Shown here one piece after another: positions 11,150 to 22,687 of a stretch of 64,000 bases of DNA. Position numbers and translations under genes: made by a program. How positions within the stretch are numbered: position 1 is the stretch's first letter; every line of letters starts with the position of its first letter. The stretch is from Roridomyces roridus (taxonomy: Eukaryota > Basidiomycota > Agaricomycetes > Agaricales > Mycenaceae). Under the pieces are notes generated by a model that worked only from the letters and a program-made list of their open reading frames with translations, made no database searches and was not told the DNA's origin. The DNA is taken from positions 1 through 64,000 of the forward strand of contig JARKIF010000164.1 in assembly GCA_029378245.1 (NCBI GenBank), in the 5' to 3' direction.

Positions 11150-12376
11150 TAAGATTATAGCACCGTTTTATTTAGACCATCCCCATATATTCGTCTCATT
11201 CCACCACCCTCTCCTCTCGAAGGGCAGATTGTAATTCAAAGCTGTTTAACTTCGGTTCAACTCCCACAGCGGTGGATACCATTTCAAGTACCAAAAAATT
11301 AACAGCTGTGATATCTCCATCCACCCTTTCCTTTTCCTCTCACTCTCAACGTCCACTGTTGCAACTCTGGCATGCTGTCTACTGCTTCCTAAGCTCTCCG
11401 TTTTCTATCATACATCTGCCAAATTCTCGACAGATCGGAGTCGAAGGCCGCCGCAAGCCACGTCTCCCTCCGGCAGATTATTTGCTGTTAAACGGCTTAT
11501 ATTTAAGGGACGAGCGCCCAGCGCCGGGTACGACTCCCCGCCCCCTTATTCTGCCCTGAAAATACTGGTCGCTGCCCTCCACTCGGAGCTCCGGGTGCTT
11601 CTTTGCTCGAACCTCTGCTCCTGGTGTCACGCCGTAGTCAAGCCGTACTGGAGTCTGGACCAAACTCTCAACGTGCTCCTTGGTGATTAGACGCTGGATC
11701 CACATTCTTCAACGTTTGGCAACTCTCGAGGGTCCGCCGCTGAACGCACGTTGTCCGGCTCCGGGCTGGTCTCCGCCGCAGCGACTTCGTGCCATCGTTC
11801 TCACAACGATGCCCCGCCACTATCAGCATGTCTACTCAATCTTGCTCTGGGGATTCATCCAATCTTGGGTTTCTCTCTGCGAGTGTGCCAGATCAATTCC
11901 AACCAACCTAAGTATATCCTCGGCTTTCCCTCCGTTTTGTTTCGACTTTCTCGCCGCAGTCCATCCTTTGTCCTGTATGCTCATACAAGTGGCTTGAATT
12001 CTCAATGGCAAAGTTATCCGGGTCGCTGTATTTAGATCTCGGGTCTCCTGATAGCCAACCGACCGGGCTGGTTCAAGATCAATCATCACTTTGAATTGAA
12101 TTGAAATCCTCGACAATACCGTCCGCTTTCATCCACGATGCATCGTCTCCGCCCTGCTAAATTACTCCCCCCCTTTCACTCTTCGTACAGGCCCAAGCCC
12201 TCCCCTTTCTCCAAACACCCGCTGCTGGTGACGTTCATGTTGATCTACCCCTTCAACCAGTTCAAATCATTTTCCCCACTGACTGCGTTCCAATTCCTTC
12301 TTGCAAACTGTGTGTAGTACTTGAGAATGATTATGTTCTAATTGAAGTCCCCTTGCCGGAGCGGAGCGAAGGCATG
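11150..12376. mobile_element. unclassified insertion in the carboxylesterase
   Basis: This 1.2 kb separates two parts of one esterase exon region (DKLSI on one side, RIMMDYW on the other). I see no coding domain, no clear terminal inverted repeat and no target-site duplication. It may be a degenerate element or filler DNA. Boundaries are good to about 10 bases. Confidence 0.45.
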
Positions 12377-12856
12377 CCTTGTCTGTATAGACAATTTGTC
12401 CGCAGAGGTGGTGTTGAGCCTCCCACCGAGTGCACCTGCGCTAGGCATCATGTACCCAACATCCATGGCATGGCAGACTCCGAGCGATCCTAAAGGATAC
12501 GGCGCAGCGAACGAAGGCAGGAGCGACGCGTCGGGGTCTTGGAATTTATACACAAACGTCAGGACACGCGCTTTGATAGACATGTATTGAGAGAATGCGC
12601 GACGGCGCCATTCAAAGGCAAAGTCTCCCACTGCGTCGCCATTAAGAATTGGAAGGAGAAGAAGGGAAGCAGGACCACTCACACACGGCCGCGTACCGCT
12701 TATACTGGTAACTGGCTGCCCGATCCCCAAGTTTCGTCCCCGGTACCAAACGGCGAGCCGAGCGCCGGATCGTCGGGATAGAGTTCGAGTATCTTGTCCG
12801 CCGCAGCCGCGAGGGCTTGAGCGCCCCGAGGCGAGGGTGTCGAGGGCACGATAATA

Positions 12857-13166
12857 GAGACTTTGCGGTGAGCCACCAGAAGCCACCCGGTGGCTCCAAC
12901 GGCATGCGGTAATGAGTGGCTACGTCATCTGGTGGCTGCTGGTGGCTGCATTTCCGTATCTCAGTCCCTCTTTCTTCCTCTTATTACGCTCCAGACTCCT
13001 TTGATTTCCACCTTCAGCAATATGTTGGAGTCAAATTGAGGAGTACAAGGCATAAAGGTACCCTCGCCGTTGAATGCAACCCAGCCGAGCCCAGCCACCA
13101 GCTATGACGTAGCCACCCGGAATCGCATGCCGTTGGAGCCACCCGGGTGGCTCACCGCAAAGTCTC
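12857..13166. mobile_element. MITE with TA target-site duplication
   Basis: A 310-bp element with imperfect terminal inverted repeats of about 80 bp that begin GAGACTTTGCGGTGAGCC. It is flanked by TA on both sides (12855-12856 and 13167-13168), as for Tc1/mariner-type transposons, and has no coding capacity. Removing it and one TA rejoins the esterase reading frame (DYI on one side, then a frame leading to LYPDDPALGS on the other). Confidence 0.82.
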
Positions 13167-13962
13167 TAATGTAGTCGCGGATGGTATCCGAGGAGTTCGT
13201 ATCGGTGGGCACGAACATTGTTCCTTCATCCTTGTTCGACCCAATCATAACCGGCAACGGCGATTTTGGCGTCACTTGCGACAGTAGATTCTCCATCAAC
13301 CCCCCAGGCCCGTCAATGACTGGGTTAAAGCATAGATTTGCGTACAACGCGCTCGCAGCTGCCCAACCGTCGAGAATCAAGCTGGTGTTCTCCACGCGCT
13401 GCAGACAATCAAAGGTATGCGTCGTGTTGGTCTGCGCGCTGTATTGCGGGACACTAGAAACCAGAGTCTGCCACGCAGGTTCCCAGCGGTGGGTATCGAA
13501 TTGCGGGTCACGGTAGCTCGATTGAATGATGGCTGCCCGAGCGAGATGTTTGAGACTAGGACCGAGGATGTGGATGTCGACACTGTGAGCGCCGGCTGAC
13601 TCGCCGAAGAGAGTGACCTTGGAAGGGTCACCTCCGAAGGCGGCGATGTTTTGGTTCACCCATTGCATTGCGAGGAGCTGGTCTTTCAGCCCGATGTTGA
13701 GGGAGCCTTTGGTCATGGCTTCTTGGCCTTGGGGAAATCCGAATGGGCCGAGGCTGGACTGGATGAGCTGTAATTATATCTGCGAAGAAGTGTAATTACC
13801 GGTAGTTCAGGCTCACATAAACAGTTAGCGTCCCCTGAGAAACACTCAATACTGGAGGACGATATCAAATCTATTCGCACCCTTTGTATACTCCGGGCTA
13901 CGAGCGCGCTCACGTCGTAGAGAGAGGAAGCTCCAGCTGTTGTCGTGTCAGATCCGCTCAAA

Positions 13963-14010
13963 AGTCGGTACGATGCTCACCTATAAAGTCGGTACGATGC
14001 TCACCTATAA
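13963..14010. repeat. 24-bp tandem duplication
   Basis: Two exact copies of a 24-bp unit (13963-13986, 13987-14010) at an exon/intron edge of the decayed carboxylesterase. The unit contains the GTGAGC donor-like sequence on the minus strand, so the splice site has been duplicated. Confidence 0.8.
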
Positions 14011-14792
14011 AGTCGCCTGCAAGGAGGGTGGGTAATCGCCGAGGACGTGACAAAATTACGCACCTCCGTGGATGAATAGCATGACAGGAAGCTTCTCATC
14101 CACTGCCCCAGCAGAAGGCCTGAAAACATTGATGGAGAGACAGTCTTCGGAAATGGGCGTCGATGGGTCCTGGGGAGGTTACTCTCAGCACGTCGAACAG
14201 AAGAAGCAAGTACCCACCGGTTGTAGACACCCCGGACCAAATTGAGGCGCACTAAACTGCGGGGCATCGAGCGTAGCCTTGAGAGTCGTCGGCATGAATC
14301 TGAGGGCTCCGAGGGGAGGTTCAGCGTATGGAATTCCTGTCCGCAGAGTCAAATTGGCATCGAACTGGAGAGTGTGGAGCCCACCGAGGAACGCCTCGAC
14401 GCCGTGCGCAAGCGCAGAGGGCGCGCCGAAGATCTCCGTTTTGCCTAGCTTGACCACCGGTACCGCATTGGACACTTGGAATGCGAGTGCGCCCTGGAGG
14501 ATCCCCAGAAGCTTGTGGAGATGCATAGTGAGAAGAGAGAAGACAAGACGAGAAGCGTGTGAGACGAAGGAGGACCCACGTGAAGGGCTGGAGGCCGTAA
14601 GCTTGTCAAGACTGAATTTCCAGGGTGAGGGTGAACAAAATGGTGAAGATGATTGTCAAAGGCAGGACTCGGAAGAACTTGAAGAATATAATGATGCCGT
14701 CTGATGTATGAGTACGGATGATGCCGCAAGCGGCGAGGGCCGAACCTTTTTTTGCAGTTCCGTAAATCGGCAAATAAGAGAAACACCGGCAT

Positions 14793-14880
14793 ACACAGCC
14801 ACTAACCACGGACAAGTTCTACTAGGCATTACAGAAAAGCGCCCATTAAGCGCCGACACAGCCACTAACCACGGGACAAG
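14793..14880. repeat. dispersed direct repeat
   Basis: A 19-base unit beginning ACACAGCCACTAACCACGG occurs at 14793-14811 and 14856-14874, each followed within a base by ACAAG. Confidence 0.7.
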
Positions 14881-15421
14881 GAATTCTTGTTAAGGCCAAA
14901 CCTAAAGGTTCGGCAATCAATTTCGGAGTTTGAACCAAGTTGCGATTCATGCCGGATATAAATATGGGAGACCCATCTTGTGTGCAGGTGGGCAGTATGT
15001 GGGCAGTAGATAGTAGGCGTGTCGAGTTTAGTTGAACAGTAACAGTTGAACTTACCGGGGTGCCGCGGTGCGAATCCGTGCATCCGAATGGCGGCGCAAC
15101 ATAGACTTTTTTTCTTCCCTACAATATCGGTAATACTGAGGTTCCATTGAAGAGAGAGAGAGAGAGAGATAGGATGACAACGGCGGGTCAAGAGGCATCG
15201 GGAGGAGCCTCTCTAACATCAGCGGCCGCGTCTCATTGATTATAAATTCGGGGTATACACGGACACTCCGTTCGCTTTTTCCTTGCAATACTCTGGGCTG
15301 CGGATTATAGCACATTTCTATACCAATCTACTGTAAGTACTGTAGCATCCGATAATTATTGCCTGGACAATGTCCCACTGGACCCGCCCAGCTGATCCGG
15401 ATTGCCGCCTCTCTGCTACGT

Positions 15422-15910
15422 CCACATACTGTACCATTTCAATCAGTTCTCTTTGGCTGTGACCTGTGACACGGGTTTTCGAAGTTCGAAGTTCGAAAAT
15501 GGGTCGGTCCCAGCGTGACACCCGAAAATGTTCGACAATCGGTTGATATCAGTTGCCCATTGGCAACAGCGGAACAGCTTTCGGCATGTTCGGCATTTTA
15601 TTGCTGGCAGCCGAAGCCGTGCCGGCATGACATTTCGCTCTGATTTGGGTGATGCCGAGGTCAATTTCAAGGAAATCTGCAGTGTTTCAATCAGGTTCAA
15701 CCTCCGGCTTGCATTCAGGACCTGCAGACGCGCATGAGGCCCGCCGGCGAAAAATGGGTTTTTTGAGCGCCTTTCGAGCAATTTTGTGACTACTTTTGCA
15801 ACTTCGAAAATCTCCCGGGTGACCGTGACACTTTCGAAAATTTTCGAAAATTTGGGGGCCTGTGACGCGTGACATTCGAGTTGAATGAAATGGTACAGTA
15901 TGTCGATCTG
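15422..15910. repeat. imperfect inverted-repeat element
   Basis: The arm near 15422-15492 (CATACTGTACCATTTCA, then GTGAC...GACAC and TTCGAA) is repeated in inverse orientation near 15840-15908. The middle is rich in TTCGAAAA motifs and has no coding domain. It resembles a short non-autonomous transposon; target duplications are not clear. Confidence 0.5.
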
Positions 15911-16266
15911 GGCACTCTACTCGCCGACGTTTGCCGCCGCTCGGAGCACCCCCGGCAGAAAAATCCGATCAAAGACTGTCGGCATGTTAAAACAAACTAT
16001 AGTACTTACTTACAAATCGAACCAGATACGAAGACCATATCGAAATTCAGTGCTAAAACTTGTTGCACCAAACCAGCCGTGGGTTCGAGTCCCACTGCGA
16101 AATTGAGCCAGTTGTCATATCTTTAATCTTTTGACCCTCACAGAGGCCTCAGGTCACTTTCTTGGACTGCCTAAGCCCCTGCTCATACGACGTCCCAGAC
16201 TGACTTGTGCACCAAACAAATGACGGCCCAGTATCAATTTCTAACAGGAACATGTAACGTCTCGTA

Positions 16267-17841
16267 TCAATTGACCCCACCGAAACGCTCCTGGTAGAAC
16301 TGTTGCGCAGCCTGAATCGGGTCGTATGCGAGGAGTTTCATCTGCAGCTCTTTATCTGCTCGAAAGTGTTAGCTTAGCACCGCACCATTCAATACCCACT
16401 CACTCTTGTACAAATCAAACCCCTTCTCCATCTGGTCCACCGACTCGGCTCTGATAAACTCCCCACGCTCCTTCCTCAACTCCTCATACGCCTTGAGACG
16501 GTCCGGGACGTCCTCAGCGCGCGTTCCAGCGGGGAACAAACACCCAAGCGCCCCGCCATCCTCGACAGCCATGCCAGCGCCTTGCCCAAGGTGCGGCAGC
16601 GTAGCGTGTGCCGCGTCGCCAAGGAGTGCTGTGCGTCCGCGGATCCAAGTCGGGAGGAGAGGCAGGACGCGGAGCTTCCATTTGTGGATCGGGCTGTGGA
16701 GCGGCAGGTCGAGGAGGTAGAAGAATTTAGGATGAAAGTCGTGGAATACGGTCTTGAATTCGTCGACTGTAGCGTGGCCGGACCATCCTATGATGAAAAT
16801 TTAACTGGATATTCGGAATATGAATGTACTGGACGTACCGGCCTTTGCATCGGAGGTGTCGGAGTAGAATGCCACGACGTTCATGAGGGTTCCGTCACGG
16901 CAAGGGTAGATGTAAAGCATCCTGAGCGGTCCCTGCGTCGAGACGACGCTATGGGTCCCAAGCGCGCCTTCATACAGCCACTCGAGCTCGGGGATGTCGC
17001 GCATCTTGGTGGTTTCAAAGATCAAGCGGAAGCAAGACAGACCAGAATCCTGCGAATGGACGACCTCCTGTAGGACGTGGTCGCGGACGACGGACTGGGG
17101 TGCCATGAGAAAAGTAGAAGCATGAAAAAAAAGGGCACACATGGATTCCGTCGGCGCCGATAAGCACGTCTGCCTGGATGACCTCGCCATTCTCCAGAGT
17201 AAGCGTGGCGGTTTCGGGGTCACACGCAACGACTTTGGTACCAAGACGCAATGTCGCAGGCGGCCCTTGACCTTCGATCTCCGTCGCAAGACGTTTGAGC
17301 TCCTCGTACAAGTCACTGCGATGAACGAGTAATCCCTGTAAAATGATCAGCTATGGAATCGTCTTCAAAACAAAAGGGAACCTACATTCGCCTCCATGCC
17401 GGGGACCTGCCACTTGTAGGTGACGGGCTCCGAGCCGTCACTGCCCATCATGACAGCCTACAAATCGGTGAGCCATGAAATCCTCGAGGAATTGAAGAAA
17501 CGTACGCCTTCCCAGGGAAGCCCACGCAGGTTCTTGCGAACAACGCTAATGTGGTCGTGCACCTTCAACGAGTTGTTCTGCACCGTAACGGCAGCGCCGA
17601 TCTCTGTCTTGATTTCTACGGCCTCGAATATCTGTTAAGTAGAGAAGAGGCTGAGCGGGATGTTCATAGAGGAAGAGAAAGAGGAGCGCCGTACCTGGAC
17701 GCTATGACCATTGCGCCGCAGCGCGACGGCAGCTGTTAGACCACCGATACCCGCACCGACGATGGAGATGGTAAGAGGCTGAGTGCTCGAGTTGTTGTTG
17801 GAAGCAGACATGCGTAAACTTTTCGTTCTTGTTGAGAGCAA
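16267..17841 (-). CDS. FAD-dependent monooxygenase, salicylate-hydroxylase-like
   Basis: Flavoprotein hydroxylase of 422 residues, seven exons: 17695-17841, 17506-17631, 17386-17457, 17141-17335, 16839-17094, 16404-16787 and 16267-16355; all phases agree. The dinucleotide fold GAGIGGL is at residues 29-35. Arg/Asp of the VHRSDLYEEL strand and the DGIH motif follow. The second FAD motif GDAAHATLPHLGQGAGMAVEDG lies late in the protein. This order is that of group-A monooxygenases (UbiH/salicylate 1-monooxygenase type), which hydroxylate aromatic rings with NAD(P)H and oxygen. A second ATG at 17811 (MSASNN) may be the true start. No signal peptide; substrate unknown. Confidence 0.85.
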
Positions 17842-18937
17842 GACCCTGGGGTGGCTACGGCTTAAATACCTCTGAGCGCAAGTCCGATTATCCAGACTTT
17901 GCGCAAGCCCCTCCGTTCAGCCGTTCAAGATGCTCGATATGGCGTCCGCTTTCAGATCGGAGTAATGAAGTTTGGTGGCGCGCAGCGTCTGGAAGGTTAT
18001 GAATGCACTTTACTACAAGGAAGAGGGATCAGAAATCCTACCTTTATGCCCCGGAACGTCCGTCTGCAGCCCAGCTTTCCGAGCTGGATAGTCGGAGTCC
18101 TGGACATCCGAAATGGAGACGGCCCCGGACCGGCGGCGGCACATCGTTGGCCCGTGGCCATTCTACCGACCGTTTAACCGTATGCGTGCAGAGTGGTGCT
18201 TTTGACGTCCGAGTTGGTGGCGGAGAAATTGGGTATAGATGATAAGTACAGTCTCGGCCGCGGACGGACATGGATGTGAAGGGCAAGCACGAGATGACGG
18301 CATTTGATCGGCAGGCCTGACTGTATTCACGCTTCCTTCGGCAAAACGGCACCTGCCTCAAAATCTTGATCACGAGGCCCTAGCACTTATCAGCGACGAG
18401 TCGCAAAATAAGTACTTATGTTTCCGAGCCAGTCCCGTTCCAGCAAAAAAAAATACGCCTCGCGGAACAACGGAGTCCAGAGATCTCGGACGGAATCAGC
18501 TGCCGGTTGATGCAGAGATTACGGTTCAGATACCAGTCTCAGAACTCGCGGAAAAGTATGCTTGTCTGAGCCGTGGAGATGCACAATCTTGCACAATGCA
18601 CCTCCAAGGTCAGTGAAATTTCACATGCGGTCGAAAAAAAAGGATTGGGATCCAATTAATATGGCGCTTCAAGCTTCAAGTTCCCAAAGCGTCTGGGGGA
18701 ATCGAACCTGGCACATCGGACGGCATACTTACCTCAATCCTAGTGCCGCCCAAGTTGCTGATCTGCATTGTCTGAGAGTACAGTCGAGGGAGTGGGATTC
18801 CGTCCTCATCGAACCAGGCTGGTTTGCTACGAGAAGCTGTCTAGTTTCGGTTGATACGCAGAGCGAAACACAGGAAGTAATCATGCAACGTCCATTGGGT
18901 CCTGGCCGATATTACATACTGGACCCCCGAGACCCTC
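17842..18937. other. intergenic, no gene recognised
   Basis: Upstream flank of the monooxygenase gene. A 148-residue plus-strand frame at 18562-19008 has no domain and overlaps the better supported minus-strand exon below. Confidence 0.4.
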
Positions 18938-19676
18938 CTACGCCGACAGCGATTCATACACCTCATCCAGCATTGCCGAATATCCGCCTTCGATGGCCGC
19001 GCGCCTGAGACAGATCTGTCGGTATTCAGAATAACTAGGTTCCGTCCCGGTCAGCACACCCTGGTCCACAGTCAGCACCGTGATGGCGGGCTACTCCACC
19101 TTCTCTGAGCGCTTTCTGTTGTCGATCTCGAAAGTACTCCCCTCGCGGCCGTATGCGACTGAGATATATAGGGATCAAGGGTGCAACGCACAAGACCCTT
19201 CTGAAAGCCCGCGAAACCGACCGACCATAGCTATCCGCAGGAAGCCCAAGAGTCCCAGCAACGACGATCCCGCCATGAACGGGCTCCGACAGTGCTGAGG
19301 CATCTCCTCCGCCCACCCAAGCATGTGCTTTCCTCCCCGTCTGCACCGAGCTGGAGCTCATGATCCCAATTGCTGGCGCTCGGTATACTCCCCCTGCAAA
19401 TCCACGACAACCGCCCGCCCTTCTGCACATGCCGACTACAGCCCAGATCGAAAAGACGAGACAATAATGGGCAGTAAGACCAGTCGTGTCATGATGACGG
19501 GATGCATGTGGCGAGGCGGAGTGGGGCGGAGAATATGAAGGCGGGAGAAAGATGACCAAGAGATCTTCCTCATCCGGCGGACCCCCACGAGGCGTGAGGC
19601 AACCCGCGCTACCACCCTCTTCCACTGCCCCTTCGCCTTCCATTTCGACGGTAGTGTCCCGTTGGAACGACATCAC
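18938..19676 (-). CDS. 3' exons of an unresolved gene
   Basis: Three coding stretches join with good splice sites on the minus strand: an open stretch ending at 19226, then 19100-19158, then 18938-19060 with a TAG stop. The last two give FEIDNRKRSEKG and a well-behaved C-terminus (EPSYSEYRQICLRRAAIEGG). The upstream part of the gene, including its start, is not resolved. The Gly/Ala-rich stretch before 19226 could be a membrane segment. I do not recognise the family. Confidence 0.35.
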
Positions 19677-20580
19677 ACCACGGAGGAATCATGCCATGGG
19701 TGCGCCCTCCGTCTCTGCTTGCTGAAGCGAGGATGACGACGGCGGGTCAAGATGTGCGGGCGATGATGAGCGTCGGAAGGAGGGAGCTGAAGCAGAGGAC
19801 TGCGACAGGACTCTCCTCCCTCTGAAAGGCCTGCCAAACGAGCCCGAATCTCCGAGACGACACTCTCGAGCTCCCAGAGAACCGCTGGCGACGCGTCCCA
19901 CCCGCGCGACTTTCTCTTCTTCTTCCAACGTCTGCCTCTCATGCTGCCTGACAGCCATATCACAGTGAGGGCTCGTGCCCCGCCCACTGGCTGCCGAGAC
20001 CCCTTGGGCATGGACCGGAATGGACTCCATATGGTCGTGCGAAATCCAAGGTCGTGCCCGCTCGAGGTCAATGCCCTCGTTTCCAGTGGGTACGTTCTTC
20101 TGTGCCACCAACGGGAGAGCCATGGGACAGACCACCCAAAGTCGTCGAGTGAAGAGATGGGGGCCGGGGCCGCTGATGATGTGGAGAACGAATGAAGGGT
20201 GACGATTTCAGGGAGGGAGGAGGGTGGGGAAAGACGTATTCAGAGTCCAGAGCCGACGCCACGAATGTAAGTCTGAGCACGCAAAATGGTGAATCCGAAA
20301 AAGGACCCCGTCATCAATCTGCGGGATAAGTAAGTGACCGGGATTCAGAGGCACGGGAGGAATGGGAGGAATGGGAGAAGATGAGGGTAGAATCGTAGTG
20401 AGGCCGTCATCTGGGCCATCGACTATCCTTCATCCAGGCCCTGCCTCGTGCTGCGCGCCCACGACACATCGGACGTCCGACACGCAGAGCATCTACCACC
20501 GTCAAGAGGTACAAGATAGGGCCTGACGAGTACGCGCGGCATCCATTCACGAGGAAGAGGGGAAAGAGCAGATGACGTAC

Positions 20581-20832
20581 CATTATGTCCGTCGTGTCGT
20601 CGGAGTCATCTGAAAGGCCGGTCAGCAAAGCCATTGCGTTGTGGAGGAAGGCGTTAGAGAGCAGAGGGCAGGAGAATGACGGTCGAAGGCAAGCGACAAG
20701 GGCATGCATGCCGTCGTCGGAGCTGAAGGAACCCCCAGCATGCCTGGCACCGACGGAACAGATCCAGGCGATTAATAGTGTCCAAAAGAGAAGACCACGA
20801 GTCCCAGATGTTGCTCGCCCGACGCGCGTCAT
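20581..20832 (-). CDS. possible first exon with signal peptide
   Basis: Starts at an ATG (20832) followed by a basic n-region, a hydrophobic core (LLFWTLLIAWICSVGA) and a likely cleavage site. It continues for 84 codons to a GTACGT donor at 20580. No downstream exon can be joined with confidence. It might be the 5' end of the gene whose last exons lie at 18938-19226, 1.4 kb away. Confidence 0.35.
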
Positions 20833-21324
20833 CGACTCATCGGTGGCATCCACGCCTCATCGAAGACGACGGGCCCGTTCTCCCGTTGGTGCTCATGGTA
20901 GGACTGGCGTACCTCGTGTTATTGGCCAGCATCTGAGTACCGACTCCGTACTAGTACTAACTGTACAGTCTTGACTCTTTTTGAATTTTTTTGAGTGCAA
21001 AACCACACACACACACAGGGTCGGATATCCGTCGAGTGTGGTGGTGACAAGGTGTATTTTCCGGATTAGACAGGTTTGTAGGGCGTCAAGGTCATGGTCC
21101 CATGGAAGCGAGAAGAGAAGGTCCTAAGAGCCATCAGTGATCCAGTGATCTCCTCCTGCTCGCAGCGGCCATGGTACCCCCCTCTTCTCGTCGGTCGTTT
21201 GGTTTACTCATCCTTGTTCCAGGGCATCAGTCGGACCTTGACCAGAAGATCCTCGAGGTGTCCAAGCACATAGGGACGGAGCGCAAGATCTTAGAGGCCT
21301 CCCACTCTCTGCGCCAGAGTACCA

Positions 21325-22398
21325 CATCAGGAAAACATAATCCATCTGGCCGATCTGGCAGCAGATCAATCAGATGCGCCAGCGCGCCAGAACTGCATAT
21401 GGCAGCATAATGACACGCATGGCGCCAGAATCAATTCTGGCGCCGCAAATACACTAATGGCGGATTATCAAAAGCTATTAAAATTTCATATTGTACACGA
21501 ATAACAGGGGAACGGCGCCAACGGTGGCACTCCCGCGTTGGTCTCGCGGTTGCCGACCAAGGCCGCCCCCGCAGAAAACATTGCGCGAGGCAATGTGGGT
21601 ATGGGAAGGGAGGAGGAAGGCGGCGCCGGGGCTGGATACGATTGTGACAGGGCACCACTCGCTACATGAGCAAGGTGTGAGAATTCGGAACGGTAATAAA
21701 CTCGTGCACTCACCCTTCGCCCGCCTCGCTTCTCCTCCGAGACGGAGTAGTAGACCCTTCCCATGCTTCGATGACAGTCTTCTGAATTGATCCAACGTTA
21801 TCGCCCGTGGTTTGAGCAGCTGCTTAGAAAGCCGGAGACCAGGAAAGAGTTCTTCTGTGTATGTATCTTGAAAAGCAAAGAGGAGGACTTGAGGATGGAG
21901 GCGTGAGGCGGGGTTTCTAGCTTTGAGCATCAGAGCCAAGTCCGAGTCATCGGCAAGTGCGGCAGGATTGATCCAAGGGTCTTCAAGTTGTCTTGAACCT
22001 TCGAAGGCCTCGATACAGAGGGATTGAGGCGAAGCTGAAGGGCGGTATCGTCGCGCGAGGGGGAGAGAGGGAAGGAAGATGAGGGAAGGAGACAAGTGGT
22101 GCTGCGGCCGGTTGATCAACAATTGCGCAATTGTTGATCGGACACCGATCTTCCGGACCACGTGCGTTCGGACTTGTCGTTTTGAAGAGTTCCGCGACTT
22201 TGAGGCACCTCCAGGTAGCGAGCAAGAGGACCTATACAACGACTCTCACAGCACAGAATGATCACACAGCTTGAAACAGACGAATATCTGTCAAGACTGT
22301 CACAAATATTTTCGGCAGCTCTGGCGCCATGTCAACCAGACGGATCAGATGGTGCCAGAGCTCGCCAGATGCGCCAGATGGATTCAGTTTTGCTGATG
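21325..22398. repeat. 1.07-kb inverted-repeat element
   Basis: The left end (CATCAGGAAAAC, then ATCCATCTGGC) matches the inverted right end (CATCAGCAAAAC, then ATCCATCTGGC). Both arms are rich in CTGGCG words for about 110 bp. Inside are a perfect 26-bp palindrome (22114-22139) and an 11-bp inverted pair GGCGCCAGAAT/ATTCTGGCGCC (21421-21444). An interior minus-strand frame of 250 codons has no known domain. This looks like a non-autonomous DNA transposon. Confidence 0.5.
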
Positions 22399-22687
22399 CA
22401 CCAACCCCGAGGTCCTCAGCCGTAACGGCGCCAGGATCAAGGAGGCCGAGCGCTCACTCAGGTACTTTAAAGCCACCCTTCGGGAACTCCAGGCTCGTAA
22501 GGCCCAGGAGTCTCAGTCGGATGGATAGGGGTCGAGTCCGCCTCAGGTAAGTAGGTCGCCTCGTCCGCCATCGATTGACCTTACTTACTCAGTCGCAACC
22601 CAAGTACTTAAGCCCGCACAAGTCCTTATCGAACCCAGCGGCACGCCATAGTTCTAAATTATATCAACTCCGAGTCCTAGTTATAAA

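Larger units (their letters stand above)
10842..14526 (-). pseudogene. type-B carboxylesterase, fragmented
   Basis: A secreted carboxylesterase/lipase gene in pieces, read on the minus strand. N-terminal exon 14218-14526 has a hydrophobic signal region and the GIPYAEPPLG motif. Exon 14064-14169 encodes SEDCLSINV and the oxyanion IHGG. Near 13102-13760 are GFPQGQEA, the NIAAFGGDPSKVT block and the nucleophile elbow GESAGAHS. Exon 12338-12860 holds the LYPDDPALGSPFGTG and FAFEWRRR blocks. The C-terminal piece 10842-11150 has MMDYWISFAVSLNPSDGRG and the LDGHNLTMVPDTYREEA end. Damage: a MITE at 12857-13166, about 1.2 kb of foreign DNA at 11150-12376, a 24-bp tandem duplication near 13963, a 7-bp insertion near 12715, and loss of the NYRL strand. 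Not functional. Confidence 0.85.
14527..16266. other. intergenic with repeats, no gene
   Basis: Holds an (AG)9 run at 15151-15168 and the two repeats listed separately. A weak six-frame signal without domains covers the rest. I see no gene. Confidence 0.5.

Noticed and set aside
16073..16096. T-arm-like GTGGG TTCGAGT CCCAC
   Set aside because: The stem is perfect, but no matching acceptor, D arm or anticodon arm lies upstream within tRNA distance.
18690..18790. B-box-like sequence on the minus strand
   Set aside because: GGTTCGATTCC is present, but the T stem does not pair and no acceptor partner is found.
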